Source: Kingdonia uniflora
Taxonomy: Eukaryota; Streptophyta; Magnoliopsida; Ranunculales; Circaeasteraceae
Length of the DNA: 64,000 nt
Reading direction: 5' to 3'
Assembly (NCBI GenBank): GCA_014058105.1
Contig: JACGCM010002837.1
Span: 1 to 64,000 of the forward strand
Part shown: positions 44,402 through 56,217 of the stretch, one piece after another
Position numbering within the stretch: position 1 is the stretch's first letter
Layout: every line of letters starts with the position of its first letter
Notes under the pieces: generated by a model
Databases searched by the model: none
What the model was told of the DNA's origin: nothing
Seen by the model: the letters and a program-made list of their open reading frames with translations, nothing else
Made by a program: the position numbers and the translations under genes

Positions 44402-46044
44402 ATGGTTCAAACACGTCAATCTTTGGGAGATCACCAAGGGAGTTTGAGAGGGCCTGATCAGGTCGTTGAACTACGGGCGAGCTTAACTGCCAAAGCTAAA
44501 AAATGGAGCCAGCTTGGGAACCAACTCTTGGCAGATTGAGAACTCTGTGAGAAAGAACTAGAAAAAGAACGTCAAGCTCAAATTCTAGAAATAAAGAAAC
44601 ATGAAGCTCAAATGTTAGCTTTTCAGACAGCCCTACAAGCTTTGCAGAACGATCAGCCACAACCAATTCTTAAGGAGCGCGAGATAGTACCTACGATCTC
44701 GAGAGCTTCAGTACGTGAGAGGTTGGGGCCACATGAGGTATCTAGTACCAAAACTTCCCGAGTTCATTATGATGATCCACAGGTACCGATAGTCTCAATT
44801 CATTTAGGACAAGAAGCACATACAAATCTCAGCAAAGATCGCAGATTACCTAGACAGCCAGAGGGGGATCTGCGACCTCATCATCAAACTCCAATCCTGG
44901 AACGTGTAAGCGAGGAAACAGGTGATCATGTTCCAAGACTTGCTCATCCAGCGATTCCAGTAGTTCCAGCAATTCCAGCAGTTCTGGCAGTTCCAGTGGT
45001 TCCTGTCCCTCAGTATTATATCTCTCAGGAGCTTATGGATCAACATATTTGAGAAATCATTGAAGCAACGTCTCAAGATGCAAAGGACGACTCACATAAA
45101 TTACAAGATAGTCCGATTTCTAAAGAGCTGTTCGATATGGCTATTCCTACAGGTTTTCATTCACCCAAGATCGGCAAATACAAAGGAACCGATCCTGGTC
45201 AACGCGTACAACAGTTCTGCGATTCACTAGGTCTATATTCTAATCTGAATCATATCCTTTGCTGGCTCTTCGCTACCAGTCTTCAGGATGAACCTCTTCG
45301 TTGGTTCCATTCTCTACCAGAAGGCTCGATCCATACTTTCGAGCAACTATAGAAGACCTTCATCAAAACATATGCCCATAACAAAGATAAAGAGGAGAAC
45401 TTATATTCTCTTATCAGTCTTAAGTAATCAACAGGAGAGAAGCACGAAGAATTCTTCAAGATGTTCCTCGAGCTTGCTCGGAAGGTCGATAATCTAGATC
45501 AGAAGACTGCAGTATCCGCATTCACAAATGCATTACAGTTCAACTGCAAAGCCAAAGAATATCTCTTCTTGAATAAACCCAAAAATCTTGAGGATATGAT
45601 CGAGAAGGTCAACAATTACATCGATTTGGAGTGGATGATGCCTGAACTGGTCAAGCCCCTGAAGGCCGTCCACAACACATAAGTTCCATCAACAAATCCC
45701 AGCAACAACCACAGCTCAAACGATCAAGGCGATCAAAAACGAGCAAAGACAGAATCCGATCGAGCTGACAACCAGAAGCCACAGAGACCACCGAGACCAG
45801 TCATAACGAAGCTGAATACCAGGCTTTCCACACTCTATCCCCTGCTTCAGAAGGATGAACTTTTTCGTCAAGCTCGACCCCTCAAGCCCATCGCAGATCG
45901 AACTTACTGTGATTATCACAAAATTAAACACCACAGCACTGACAACTGCTACGGTTTGAAGAAGCTCCTGGAGCTTTTATTCAAGGAAGGAAGAATCCTC
46001 GAGTACATCATCGATCTTCCCAGTTATAAGATGGAAGCTATCTA
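44402..46044 (+). pseudogene. Element F gag
   Basis: The ATG at 44402 (MVQTRQSLGDHQGSLRGPDQ) opens a charged coiled N-terminus, with stops at about 44539, 45051, 45349 and 45426. All are one transition away from Arg, Gln or Trp codons. The core reads FHSPKIGKYKGTDPGQRVQQ, WLFATSLQDEPLRWFHSLPE, TYAHNKDKEENLYSL and KNLEDMIEKVNNYIDLEWMM. A knuckle-like YCDYHKIKHHSTDNCYGLKK lies at about 45907-45965. A Pro/Val-rich repeat (IPVVPAIPAVLAVPVVPVP) at about 44953-45015 is a local oddity. It is the homologue of H gag. Confidence 0.87.
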
Positions 46045-46960
46045 AAACAAGACAAGGTCATTCAGGTAGCTGATCAAGCAGAAGAAAAACATCTCTATCA
46101 TCTCTACTGCAGCAACATGATCGAGATGAATCAGGTATCGAATTCTAACAGGTTCAAGTGGAGGAAGTTGGCTGAATGTTACGACCTTGCCGTTCAAGGC
46201 AAGGAAGCCAAACTCCTCCCAGAGTCAAGCAATCGTCGACAGGGAATTTCCTTCGAAGATTGTGATACAAGGCAGGTGAAATATCCTCATCACGGTGCTC
46301 GTGTGATCATGCTCAAAATGAAAAACTTTGTGATGCGCACCATGATGGTGGACATAAGAAGTGGGATTGAGATCCTATTTTAGAGCACGATCGAACAGAT
46401 AGGACTCTCAGATCAGGTTGTGCCAAGCGATACCGACGTCAGCGGCTTCAATGGGTCCAAGGAAGTGCGAGTTGGGAAAATTACTCTCCCAATCACAGCA
46501 GGACCTACTACTATCGACGTCATTTTCTATGTCATCAATGCCAGTTCAGGGTACTTGGGGATACTAGGATGTTAATTGCTACACAACATGGAGGCCATCA
46601 TGTTTACATATCACCAAGCACTCTGATTCAATTACAACGACGTCATCAATGAGATCAAAGGAAGTCAGAAGCTCTATCGAGCTTGTGAAAACACTGTATT
46701 ATCTATTCTCGACCAATCTGAACAACCTCTTGCATAGCAATTACAGAAGACTGATCGTCCTGACGACCAGTCCTCTCCAGTCGAGCCTACAGAATATGTG
46801 CAGATCAATGGGATTAACCAAGGTACTTATATAGGTACAAAGTTGTCCAAGCAAGAAAAAGAAGCTCTTATTTCTTTCCTTCAAAGACGTTTTCGCATGG
46901 AATTTTCAAGAGATGCCAGGCGTAGACCCCTTGAAGTCTTGCCACATCTTAAGCATCCGC
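46045..46960 (+). pseudogene. Element F protease and linker
   Basis: The frame 46117-46383 reads ISFEDCDTRQVKYPHHGARV, LKMKNFVMRTMMVDIRSGIE. The active-site D-T-G is changed to D-I-R, so catalysis is lost. After a stop at 46381 the domain continues with VSGFNGSKEVRVGKITLPIT and YLGILGC then a stop. The linker to RT contains KLSKQEKEALISFLQRRF and a shift near 46890. Confidence 0.8.
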
Positions 46961-48342
46961 GAAGGCGCTAAAACAGTTAAACATAAGCAACACAGATTAT
47001 CTCCCAGACTAAGAGACAAAGTTAACAAGGAGATCAAAAAGTAACTTGAAGTTGGTTTTATTCGAGAAGCCAAATATCCAGACTGGATTTCCAATATCGT
47101 TGTCGCTCTTAAGAAAAATGAAAAGGTCCAGGTTTACGTAGATTTCACTGATCTAAACAAACACACGCCGAAGGACAGTTTCCCTCTTCCAATCATTCAT
47201 CAGATCCTCAATTCTACAGCCGGTTATGAACTCTTATCCATGATGGACGTAGCCTCGGGGTACAATCAAATTCCACTTTCGGAAGTAGATCAAGAAAAGA
47301 CCACCTTCATTATAGAAAGAGGGTTCTATTGTTATAAGGTCATGCCATTTGGCCTTAAAAATGCTAGAGCCACTTATCAGCGATTAGTCACAAGCATGTT
47401 TAAGGAACACATAGGAAAAATCATCGAGGTCTACATTGACGACATGTTTTGCAAAAGTCTGAAGAAAGAAGATCACATCTCTCATCTCTTCACAGTCATC
47501 AACATCTTACGGTCCTACAGAATAAAGTTCAATCCAAAGAAATGCCAATTTGGCGTTCAATCGGGCAAATTCTTAGAACATCTTATCAGCAAAAAGGGGA
47601 TAGAAGCAAATCTAGATCAAATTCGAACTCTTCAAGACATGCCTTCACCCTCAACAAAGAAGGATGTACAGAAGCTCGCAGGGAAAATCACAGCACTCAA
47701 CAGATTCGTGTCCAAATCTTCAGACCGATGTCGACCGTTGTTCATGTTTCTCAAAGGCTCAGCACAACGAGGTAAAGGTCTAAAGAATAAACATACCAAC
47801 TGGACGTCAGAATGTGAAACAGCTTTTCAAGAACTCAAAACTTACCTTGGGAAATCTCCAGCTATGAGCACTCCGGTAGGCAATGAGGAACTAATTCTAT
47901 ATCTCGCAGTGACAGACGCATCCCTCAACTCGGTTCTCATTCGGCTCGAAGAAAAGATTGAGAAGCCAATCTTCTTCATCAACAAGACATTAACTCCAGC
48001 GAAAATGAGGTACTCTAAAATTGAAAGATTACTTTTAACTTTCGTATACACCGCACATAAACTCAAACACTATTTCCAAGCACATCCCGTCAAAGTCATG
48101 AAAAATTACCCACTTCAGGAAATTTTGTCAAAAAAAGAGAAATCTAGAAGAATACAACAGCGGCCCGTCAGTTTGAGGGAGCAAGAAATCACATTCGAGC
48201 AACAAATTTCAGAAAAGGCTCAAGCAGTCGCTGACTTCTTAGCAGACTTCCCAGTGTTAGATCCTGATTGGGAAGAGCACGATCCAGATCTCGCCGAAGA
48301 GGCAGCAGATGAGCTTCCGCCCCTAAAACCTTTTAATAATTG
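46961..48342 (+). pseudogene. Element F reverse transcriptase and connection
   Basis: The longest open pol frame (47240-48343, 367 codons) includes LLSMMDVASGYNQIPLSEVD, MPFGLKNARATYQRLVTSMF and the catalytic VYIDDMFCKSLKKEDHISHL. The connection (GKITALNRFVSKSSDRCRPL, LAVTDASLNSVLIRLEEKIE, INKTLTPAKMRYSKIERLL) runs to a TGA at 48341. Upstream, IKK*LEVGFIREAKYPDWIS and DFTDLNKHTPKDSFPLPII are split by one stop at about 47042. The catalytic palm is undamaged here. Confidence 0.9.
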
Positions 48343-48960
48343 AGCTTCATGGATCTCTCAAACAGGGTAGAGTCTCCTCACCGATGGTTTAGCAGGACCC
48401 GTAGGGTCAGGAATCGGAATCGTGCTTATTGCACCATCCAATGACAAAATCAAGAAATCTATCCGTCTCAACTTCAAAGCCTCGAACAACGTTATAGAGT
48501 ACGAGGTACTCAACCATGGTAAAGATATGGCTCTTGAAATCGGGGTCACCAAAATCTCGGCTTACGCAGACTCTCTAGTGATCGTTCATCACTATTCAGA
48601 GCGTTACAAGAAAAATGGCATCATGGTCGACTACGCAGCTTTGGTTGCAGAAAAACTAAGCCAGTTCCGCGAATCTACACTCGAGTATCTCCCCCGCAGA
48701 GAAAATTGACATGCCGACTCCTTGGCTTACTTAGCCGGGGTGTTGGGTACCGAATCATGATACCTCTAAATCGAAGTTATTTCCAGCCCCAGTATTAATC
48801 GTACTACTGTGTATGCGATAAATACTAGGGGCGATGAGATGGCGGATGATGATTGGAGAAAACCTTTTATTACGTATCTCGGTTCGGACAACTCGTGCGA
48901 CGGGCCACTGCCAGATAATCCACAACAGCGCAAGCACATCATCAAAATTTAACGTGCTAC
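48343..48960 (+). pseudogene. Element F RNase H
   Basis: The region reads LLTDGLAGPVGSGIGIVLIA, NFKASNNVIEYEVLNHGKDM, ISAYADSLVIVHHYSERYKK and HADSLAYLAGVLG. The first catalytic Asp is present, in TDG. The usual E of NEAEYEAL is kept in NVIEYEVL. Stops lie at about 48369, 48707, 48758 and 48765. Confidence 0.83.
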
Positions 48961-50106
48961 ACAGTTCAACTCAATGGCGATCTCTACAAACATTCAATCA
49001 CTGGTCTGTATCTCAAGTGCCTCTCTATGGTCAACGCGGGGCAGATGCTTCGAGATCTACACGAAGGAATTTGTGGAACCCATACCGCAGGACGAGCGCA
49101 TACAAACAAAGCTATCACACAAGGAGTGTTTTGGCCAGGCATGTGTAATCAAGCAGAAGAATACTCCAAGAAATGTAACGCATGCCAGCGTCATGGAAAT
49201 CAAATTTGGGCTCCTGCCCTCGAACTCCATGCTAGTAAGGTGTACTGGCCAATCAAACGCTGGGTCCTCAATCTAGTAGGAGAATTCCCTAATGCTCCAG
49301 GTAATAGGAAGTTCCTTCTTGTTGCCACAGATTACTTCACAAAATGGGTCGAAGCAATTCCCCTATGCAGAACTCGAGAGGAAGAAGTCATCTCATTCAT
49401 CTGGCAGTACATCATAACAAGGTTCGGTTGTCCCTACCTGATTCAGATTGATAATGGCCCTCAGTTCGTTGGGGCTAAGGTCGCAACATTTCTCAACAAA
49501 CATAACATCATCCATTCCCCTTCAAACCTGCACTACCCCCAGGGAAACGGTCAAGCAGAAATCACAAATAGAACTATCATAGATGGACTCAAAAATTACC
49601 TCATGTCACAAAAGTAGGGCAACTGGATACGTGAACTACCTCATGTCTTATGGGCATATCGTACTACACCTCGGAAATCAACACAATGCACACCATTCCT
49701 CCTCTCCTATGGAACAGAAGCAGTAATCCCAATGAAGTACCACCATCCAGTGAGAGATCACCAACTCACAAACGAGGAGAATGAGTTCGAACTGGCATGC
49801 AGCCTCAATTGGATTTATAAGACAAGAGATCGAGTAATCGCAAACCTTGGCCGATACCATCAAACACTGGTAAATTCTTACAATAAACGAGTTTGCACTC
49901 AGGAGTTCGCAATCAACGACTGGGTTCTATGAGAAATCCCAGAAAATAGAAAAGAGCCACACGCCGGGAAACTTGCCGAAAACTGGGAAGGTCCATTCAG
50001 GGTTATCGGTCGATCTGGTCTGGGTTTCTACTATCTCACAATGGAAACTGGCAAACAAGTTCCAACTCCATGGAATACAAGGAGATTGAAGCTATACAAG
50101 CGCTGA
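48961..50106 (+). pseudogene. Element F integrase
   Basis: The frame 49027-49617 holds the zinc part (DLHEGICGTHTAGRAHTNKA, KKCNACQRHGNQ) and the full triad: LLVATDYFTKWVEAIPLCRT, LIQIDNGPQFVGAKV and PQGNGQAEITNRTIIDGLKN. One stop (TAG at 49615) splits off the C-terminal part, which reads GNWIRELPHVLWAYRTTPRK, VRDHQLTNEENEFELAC, ENWEGPFRVIGRSGLGFYYL and ends TRRLKLYKR with a stop at 50104. Except for this stop and one at 49930 the domain is well kept. Confidence 0.9.
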
Positions 50107-50259
50107 CCCACTCCTCCACCATTCAGCAACATTCGATCCACCTCGAGATTTCATCTCCCAAACGTATGTGTTAACTCTTTCAATCCATGAAATTTTTTCT
50201 TTGTTTATCACAAGGGTTACTGTTATACATCTCACACACAATCACATCATCACACCCGA

Positions 50260-51230
50260 AGGTTAGAGCACAGTTATCCTAGCTCGACACCTAAAGGTAT
50301 TCCCATCTATATCTAATATGGTATCAAGACGTAGATAATACTAACTGAACCCCTGAGGGTGTACATATTTTTTATGGCAGGGGCCATAAAGAGCCTCTTA
50401 GCTTGAAGGTTCAAAGTCTAAAGCACGAGTAAGGAAACTTGCTCGCTGCCGATAAGCTCTTCTATCCAATATGGTTTCAAGACATAGATAATACTAGCCG
50501 AACCCCTGATGATGCACAGACATCTGAAGGTGGGGGCCATAAAGAGCCTCTTAGCTTGAAGGTAGCAAGCCTAAAGCATGAGTAAGGCAACTTGCTCGCG
50601 GCCGATAAGCTCTGCTGAGCAATATGGTATCAAGGCATAGATAATACTAGCCGAACCCCTGAGGAAGGACAACCTCTGGAACTGGGGCCATAAAGAGCCT
50701 CAGTCTGCAAGATTAGGCTATCCAATATGGTATCAAGGCATAGATAATACTAGACGAACCCCTGAGGATGCACAAACCTCTGAGACTGGGGCCATAAAGA
50801 GCCTCAGTCTGCAGGATCAGGCTATCTAATATGGTATCAAGGCATAGATAAGACTCGCCGAACCCCTGAGGATGCACAGACCTCCGGGACTGGGGCCATA
50901 AAGAGCCTCAGTCTGCAGGATCAGATTATCTAATATGGTATCAAGGCATAGATAATACTAGCCGAACCCTTGAGGACTCAGAAACCTCTAGGGCTGGGGC
51001 CATAAAGAACATCAGCCTGCAAGATCAGGCTTAAAGCACGAGTGAGACATTGCTCGCTGCCGATAAGCCCAGCTCTTCAATATGGTATCAAGGCATAGAT
51101 AATACTAGCCGAACCCCTGTGGAAACATAGATATGAGGCGGGGGCCATAAAATACCTCTTAGCCTGCGGTGACCGCCTAAAGTACGAGTAAAGATAATAC
51201 TAGCTCGCTACCGCTACCCCCCCTAAATCC
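50260..51230 (+). repeat. Tandem array of about 104 and 153 bp units in element F
   Basis: The landmark GGTATCAAGGCATAGATAAT recurs (with variants) at about 50321, 50474, 50627, 50730, 50834, 50938 and 51085. The spacings are 153, 153, 103, 104, 104 and 147. Long units contain an extra segment of about 50 bp (GCTTGAAGG ... CTCGCTGCCGATAAGC) that short units lack. Each unit has GGGGCCATAAAGAGCCTC. The core GCATAGATAATACTAGC is also found in the array of G. Confidence 0.92.
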
Positions 51231-51303
51231 AGCGGTTAAAGCACATATAATACTTACTTCTGCACCCGCGGACTTATTCTAACTTGAAGGGTAAAACCGG
51301 AGA

Positions 51304-51372
51304 ACATTCTACATTCTACATTCTACATTCTACATTCTACATTCTACATTCTACATTCTACATTCTACATTC
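51304..51372 (+). repeat. 7 bp minisatellite (ACATTCT)n
   Basis: About ten head-to-tail copies of ACATTCT lie between the long array and the 3' end of the antisense gene. The run is nearly perfect, which suggests recent expansion by slippage. It produces an artificial open frame with a repeating FYILHST pattern. Confidence 0.95.
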
Positions 51373-51866
51373 AACATCCAACAATGGAGCATCAACATCA
51401 ATTATATATCAAGGTATATTTAATAAATTTAAATTATCTGTTCACATATACATCTCTATTATTCAGTTTTTCACTGGAAGGCCGGCCGATCACCCTCCCA
51501 CAGGATGTGGTGGTGGGACCAAAGGCACCGACGGCGGAAAATTACTAGTCGAGCTCTATCCTACCTCAGTCCTGGATGCCATATATTCAGGAGCCAGTTC
51601 AAAAGCAATCTCCCCCCCCCTTGAGTTATTTCCTCAGCAGTTCTACTCCCAATGCCACCATCCAAAATCCCAATCGGATCCATTGTCGAAATATCAAGTT
51701 TGCAGATACAAATCTTGCCAGAAAAACAATCCTGCAGTAAATCTCTCTCGACTTGAAGAAATTTTATTTCTTCCACGAAAAAAACAACTAGGGAACGACA
51801 TCTCCTTTGATGCACAACATCTCCACCAGGATGGTTCTACTCATGATACGCCAGATCCTGAAAATA

Positions 51867-54800
51867 TTAATTAGTTTGAGCAACACGATTCTTATATCTC
51901 TGTTCATGAGCTTCTGATTCAGCCAATTCTGCCCTTAATCGATCTTTACGGTCGTTCAGTTGACAATTTAGGTTTATAAAGTTTTGCCGTTCATTTGTGA
52001 GGTCCGCTCGCATTACCTCCACTAACTCTTCCTTTTTACGAAGATGTTCCTTTGTTTCACGACTTCCCTCCCCAACGGTAATCTCCGCGTCCCTCTTATC
52101 TAGTTCAAACCTGAGATCTTTTTCGTACTTTAAACCTTGAATACGTAGATCTCTTTCCAGTGCCTTTATTTGACTGCAAAGTTGATTAATTTTCTCATTC
52201 ATTCCTTTCTCGCACTCCACTACTTTTTTCGCATTTCCTCAAGCAGCAGCCAGTTCATTTGCCAAACTTTTACCTTTGGCTTGATTTTCCAATAAGTCAG
52301 CCTTGGTTTGGTTTTCTCTATCTCTGAGATGTCGCAAATCAGCTTTCAGGCGATCTAGTTTCGCAATCAAACTTTTACATACCCGTTCAGAGTTAAGTAG
52401 TGCTAAATCCTTATTTGCTATACTACTATCTAACTTACCATAGTCGGCCTCAGCCACAGCCAAGGCAGATCGAGCTTTATCCAGATCAATTTCTTTTTGT
52501 AGTTTTTGATCATTAAGAGCACAAATCGTGTCAGTCATACTTGATATCTCCTCATTCAAAGCTCTGATCCGATACTCGGCAACTCCAGCCTGTCGAAATC
52601 CTGACTCAGCTTTCTCCTTCAAAATAGCTAACTCGATCTGTAATTCGGTCAAAGCTGCATCCTTACTAGCAATTAATGCATTCAACTCTTCCACAATTTT
52701 CTCAGCCTGTTCGAATTTCAAAATAAGTTTAACCTTTTCATCCAAACAATCTTCATGCAAAGATAGCAGTCTGTCATAATGTACTTGGTACTCTGTATTA
52801 CACTGAAGAGCGAATAGTTCTCTCTCTCAAACAATGTCAAGCCCCTTCTGCATAACAGTTCGAAGGGACCTTAATGTTAGCTCCTAAAACATAACAGCTC
52901 GACAAAACCAAGTGCGCTATTTTTTTATAGCCTACTAACAGTTTGCAGATCGATATGTATAAGCTCGCATAGCCAATGCACTTTTAGCCTACCGGCCAAA
53001 GAAATCAACTATGGTCATCATAATGGATGTTAGCGTCCTATACCAGTACAAAATACAAGGTACATATCCCTTTTACTATTAAATTCACAGGTATTTAAAT
53101 ATTAGGTTATCTGAATAATCTAGCCTACAATTCAGCAGAAGTATTTTTCTCCACTTCGAGAAGCCCCTCTAAGTCCTTAACTCTGAGGTGCAAGCTCTCT
53201 ACTTCCTACAACATGAGATATTACGGAAAAACATAATTGGCACCATCGCAGCAAATTGTTATATTACAAATCTTGAAGTATTTTCCAAAACGCAATATTG
53301 TATTACAGATCACCCTACCTAATTCAAAACTTCACTTTGGACTTCCTCGACCTTATCTGCAATAGCGTTGGCACCATCCACCGCTTCTTCTACTTCCTCC
53401 TCAGAATCTTCTTCTTCAAAATTCCCTTCACTAAAAGTTGTAACCTGCTCCCTCGTATATCGAATCGATTAAAGCTTCTTAGCAAGATTGTTACGAGGAG
53501 CAACAACCTCTGAGGTCACTCGCACCGCCGTTTCCTCTCCTTGCTTTACCTTCAGTTCGGCAGCTTGCTTCTCACGATCGAGCTCCATCTGGGACGTTTC
53601 CCTTTCCCTCTGGAATGCCTCCCACTCCTGAGCAAGCTGCAGTTTGACCTGAGCAAGCTTTAGTTCTACTTGAGCTAGTTTCGGTGCGACCTGAGCATTC
53701 TCTCCTTCCAGTTGTCCTACCCTTTTGTTCCAGCTCGATTACCCTATCTTGGAACCTGAGCTGGACTCCCCTAAAAAACTGAACATAGTGCAACAAAAAA
53801 TATATATCAACTCGGAGATAAACAAGAAATATTTCAAAGATCAAATATCACAAACCTTGTCGGTCTCCTCCTCCACAGCAGCTGCTCCCCTCTCTCGAAC
53901 GGCAGCCCGAGCATTTGTCTCAACAGGATCCATCTTTGCCCCTGGCTCCTTGACAACCTTGACCCCACTATCCAACACCTCCTGCACCTTTGCAGGAGAA
54001 CTAACCTTCCTCCTCTTACTACCTCCGTCAACACTGCTTGACGGGGTAGAACGGGAGGCAGCCCCCTTTTTCACGATTTTTCTATTGGCCAGATTCCGAG
54101 CAGCTTTGCTCGAAATAGTGGCCATTTCAGGAGGATCCGGCAATGTGTTTGCCATTACTAACTTCAGAGGACTATCATACTCCGAGGTTAACATATCCTC
54201 TTCCGTAGCACCGGCAGTTTTTCAAATCAGTTTTCGCCGAGCCTGCGCTTTCTTAACCTTGGCGCTACTGTTCGATATCCTCTTATGTCTATTTATTCCA
54301 AGCCCCTTCAGAATAGATTCGAGCTCAAAACCTTCCCTAGCAATGAAATCTATAGCAGATTCCTTCCAAGCAACTCTGCTCTTCACACCTGCAGTTAAGA
54401 TCGACAAAATTTAATACAGCTCGACTATATATATATAGTTCGACACAAAAATAATAAATCGGTATGAATTGGAAGCTTACCCTTCACTATAATTTTATTT
54501 TTAAGTTCCAGAGGTTCCTCATCAGAACGCTGGAGATAATCACCTGACACCCATAAAAGGTTGTCATTCCATACTCGCCCTGCTGAAGACAGGCCGAAAA
54601 ACAATGGTCGCAAAGAGCTCAAAGAGAGGTATGCACCATCAGTTTCCGTAACATACTTCACAGCGTAAAACTCCAAAATATCCATAACAGTTATCTTATT
54701 CCCACTACCCGACTTAACCCATCGCTCATTAAGGAGCTCACAGACACGGATAACCTCCCAGAAATTACAATTCAATTGGGCAGGACAAGCCCCAATCTCA

Positions 54801-56044
54801 TTCATAATACCCTTAGCCAAGTTGCTCGAGGGTAATGTAAGTCCATAATCGAACTGCGCTAAGTAACAACAAAACCCATCAGTTCGACCCTCTTTTACTA
54901 CACCTTGAATATACTCCAATGTCACTTCATCCCCCAACCCCCTGAAGTTCTTCTCCTTCGCCAAATCAGGCAACAAATACAAAAAAATCCCCTGCCTTTG
55001 CAGTACACTTGCTAAAGAAGTTTCCCTTATACCCAAAGGTAATCCCCCAAACTCCATCTATACTACTCTTTGCTTTGCAAAACTCCTTAAATCGATTAGA
55101 ACCTTTGGAATACTTAACGCAAGATCCCTTTAATCGGGGCCATTCAACATTATCCCCTACAATATCTTCTTCAACCACTACATCTACATCAGGAGATATA
55201 TTGCCTACACAATCTAACTCTTTATCACAACCAAAGGTCGATGTCATATCTGAATATAGATAGAAAAATTCTACTTTACAAAAGCTTTTTTCAACAACCT
55301 ACATATCGCGGAGGTATTTGTCAAATACGACACATGCTTACACATACACATATAAGTTCTATAAAACATGTATCATCATCATCTATATAACTTATAATTT
55401 CAAATTCTATTATTCCAGAAGTTTTATTTTCTATATTTTCTTTTTTGGGGGAGGATTACATCCTTATTCCATAGCCATAGAAAATAGTAAATAAACTTTT
55501 CAATTTTTTTTACTGAAACATACCTTCAACACTAGAAGAAGAGTCCGAAGCGTTGGTCCGCACCAATTTGCTTAAACTCTGTAACTTCTTTAGAACCCTA
55601 TCGAACTCAGCCCCCTCTTATTTTTGACAATGAAGACTCCTAGACTCTTCTCTCCTCTTATATCTTCCTCCTTTAATAGAAATGGGATTCATAGTTTTGA
55701 TTTCTCTCTCTCTTGGATTTTTACTCTGCCTATACCTTTGCGTATCTAGAAAAGAAAGAGAATCAGTATTTATATGCTTTCCCCTAAACCGCTGGCGGTT
55801 TTGGGTTTCCAAGAAAATCGTACTCAATTCATGAACCGAGCCGTCTCTTCCTCTGAACTTTTCAGACCTTTCGTACCGCTTTGGTGAAACCACCTTACCA
55901 TCATTACACCAAAAATTATATTTTAGTGTATCCCTCACCCTCTTGACCCCACTCTTCTCACATCGTTCCAAACTCATAATTCTGACGAAGCAGGACAAAT
56001 TTCCTTCTTTAAGGTTCCTCGTATATTTGTTTGCCTATTTATAC
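51867..56044 (-). pseudogene. Element F antisense gene: PF04195-like domain plus long coiled coil, spliced
   Basis: On the minus strand a TATA box (TATAAATA, 56037-56044) precedes an Arg-rich first exon (ATG at 55998 or 55978). Introns with GT-AG ends are seen at 55250-55523, 54389-54480 and 53771-53855. The second exon reads KGSCVKYSKGSNRFKEF and, after a shift near 55050, GFCCYLAQFDYGLTLPSSNL, NCNFWEVIRVCELLNERWVK and LSLSSLRPLFFGLSSAGRVW. This resembles the plant 'putative gypsy type transposon' domain (PF04195). A nuclear-signal-like KRISNSSAKVKKAQARRKL and GSKRRKV follow, then a coiled coil of several hundred residues (LEQKGRQLEGENAQV ..., 52760-51867). A handful of stops (for example 54222, 53450, 52240) make it a pseudogene. 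The protein's job is unknown; position and orientation match additional antisense ORFs described in Tat-like elements such as Grande. Confidence 0.7.
56037..56044 (-). promoter_or_regulatory. TATA box of the antisense gene in F
   Basis: TATAAATA on the minus strand inside GGTGTATAAATAGGC, about 40-60 bp before the first ATGs. It faces toward F's own gag-pol, so transcripts would run antisense to the element's genomic RNA. Confidence 0.6.
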
Positions 56045-56217
56045 ACCTTCACTCTAACGTCACTATCAAATGGCAGTACAAATTCAAAAACAAACACATT
56101 TTCAACAATAACCCTGATCATAACCTATTTTTGATGAACAAATTCTTCTTCATTCAAACCATTTAAGCAATCACATTTTCAATTTCAAAATACAAAAACA
56201 AAACCTTCAATCACTCT

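Larger units (their letters stand above)
43782..56217 (+). mobile_element. Element F: plus-strand Tat-like Ty3/gypsy with antisense gene
   Basis: This is the best preserved member of the nest: 5' LTR, PBS, gag (44402), protease, RT, RNase H, integrase (stop 50104), an array of 104/153 bp units (50260-51230), a 7 bp minisatellite (51304-51372) and a spliced antisense gene (51867-55998). Its 3' LTR is not present, because gag of the minus-strand element E begins at about 56218. Total internal length over 11 kb is large but usual for Tat-like elements with an extra ORF. Confidence 0.85.

Noticed and set aside
53725..54414. Plus-strand open frame of 229 codons
   Set aside because: It lies opposite the antisense gene of F, has no domain, and runs across two clear introns of the minus-strand gene. 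It is a shadow of the reverse complement.
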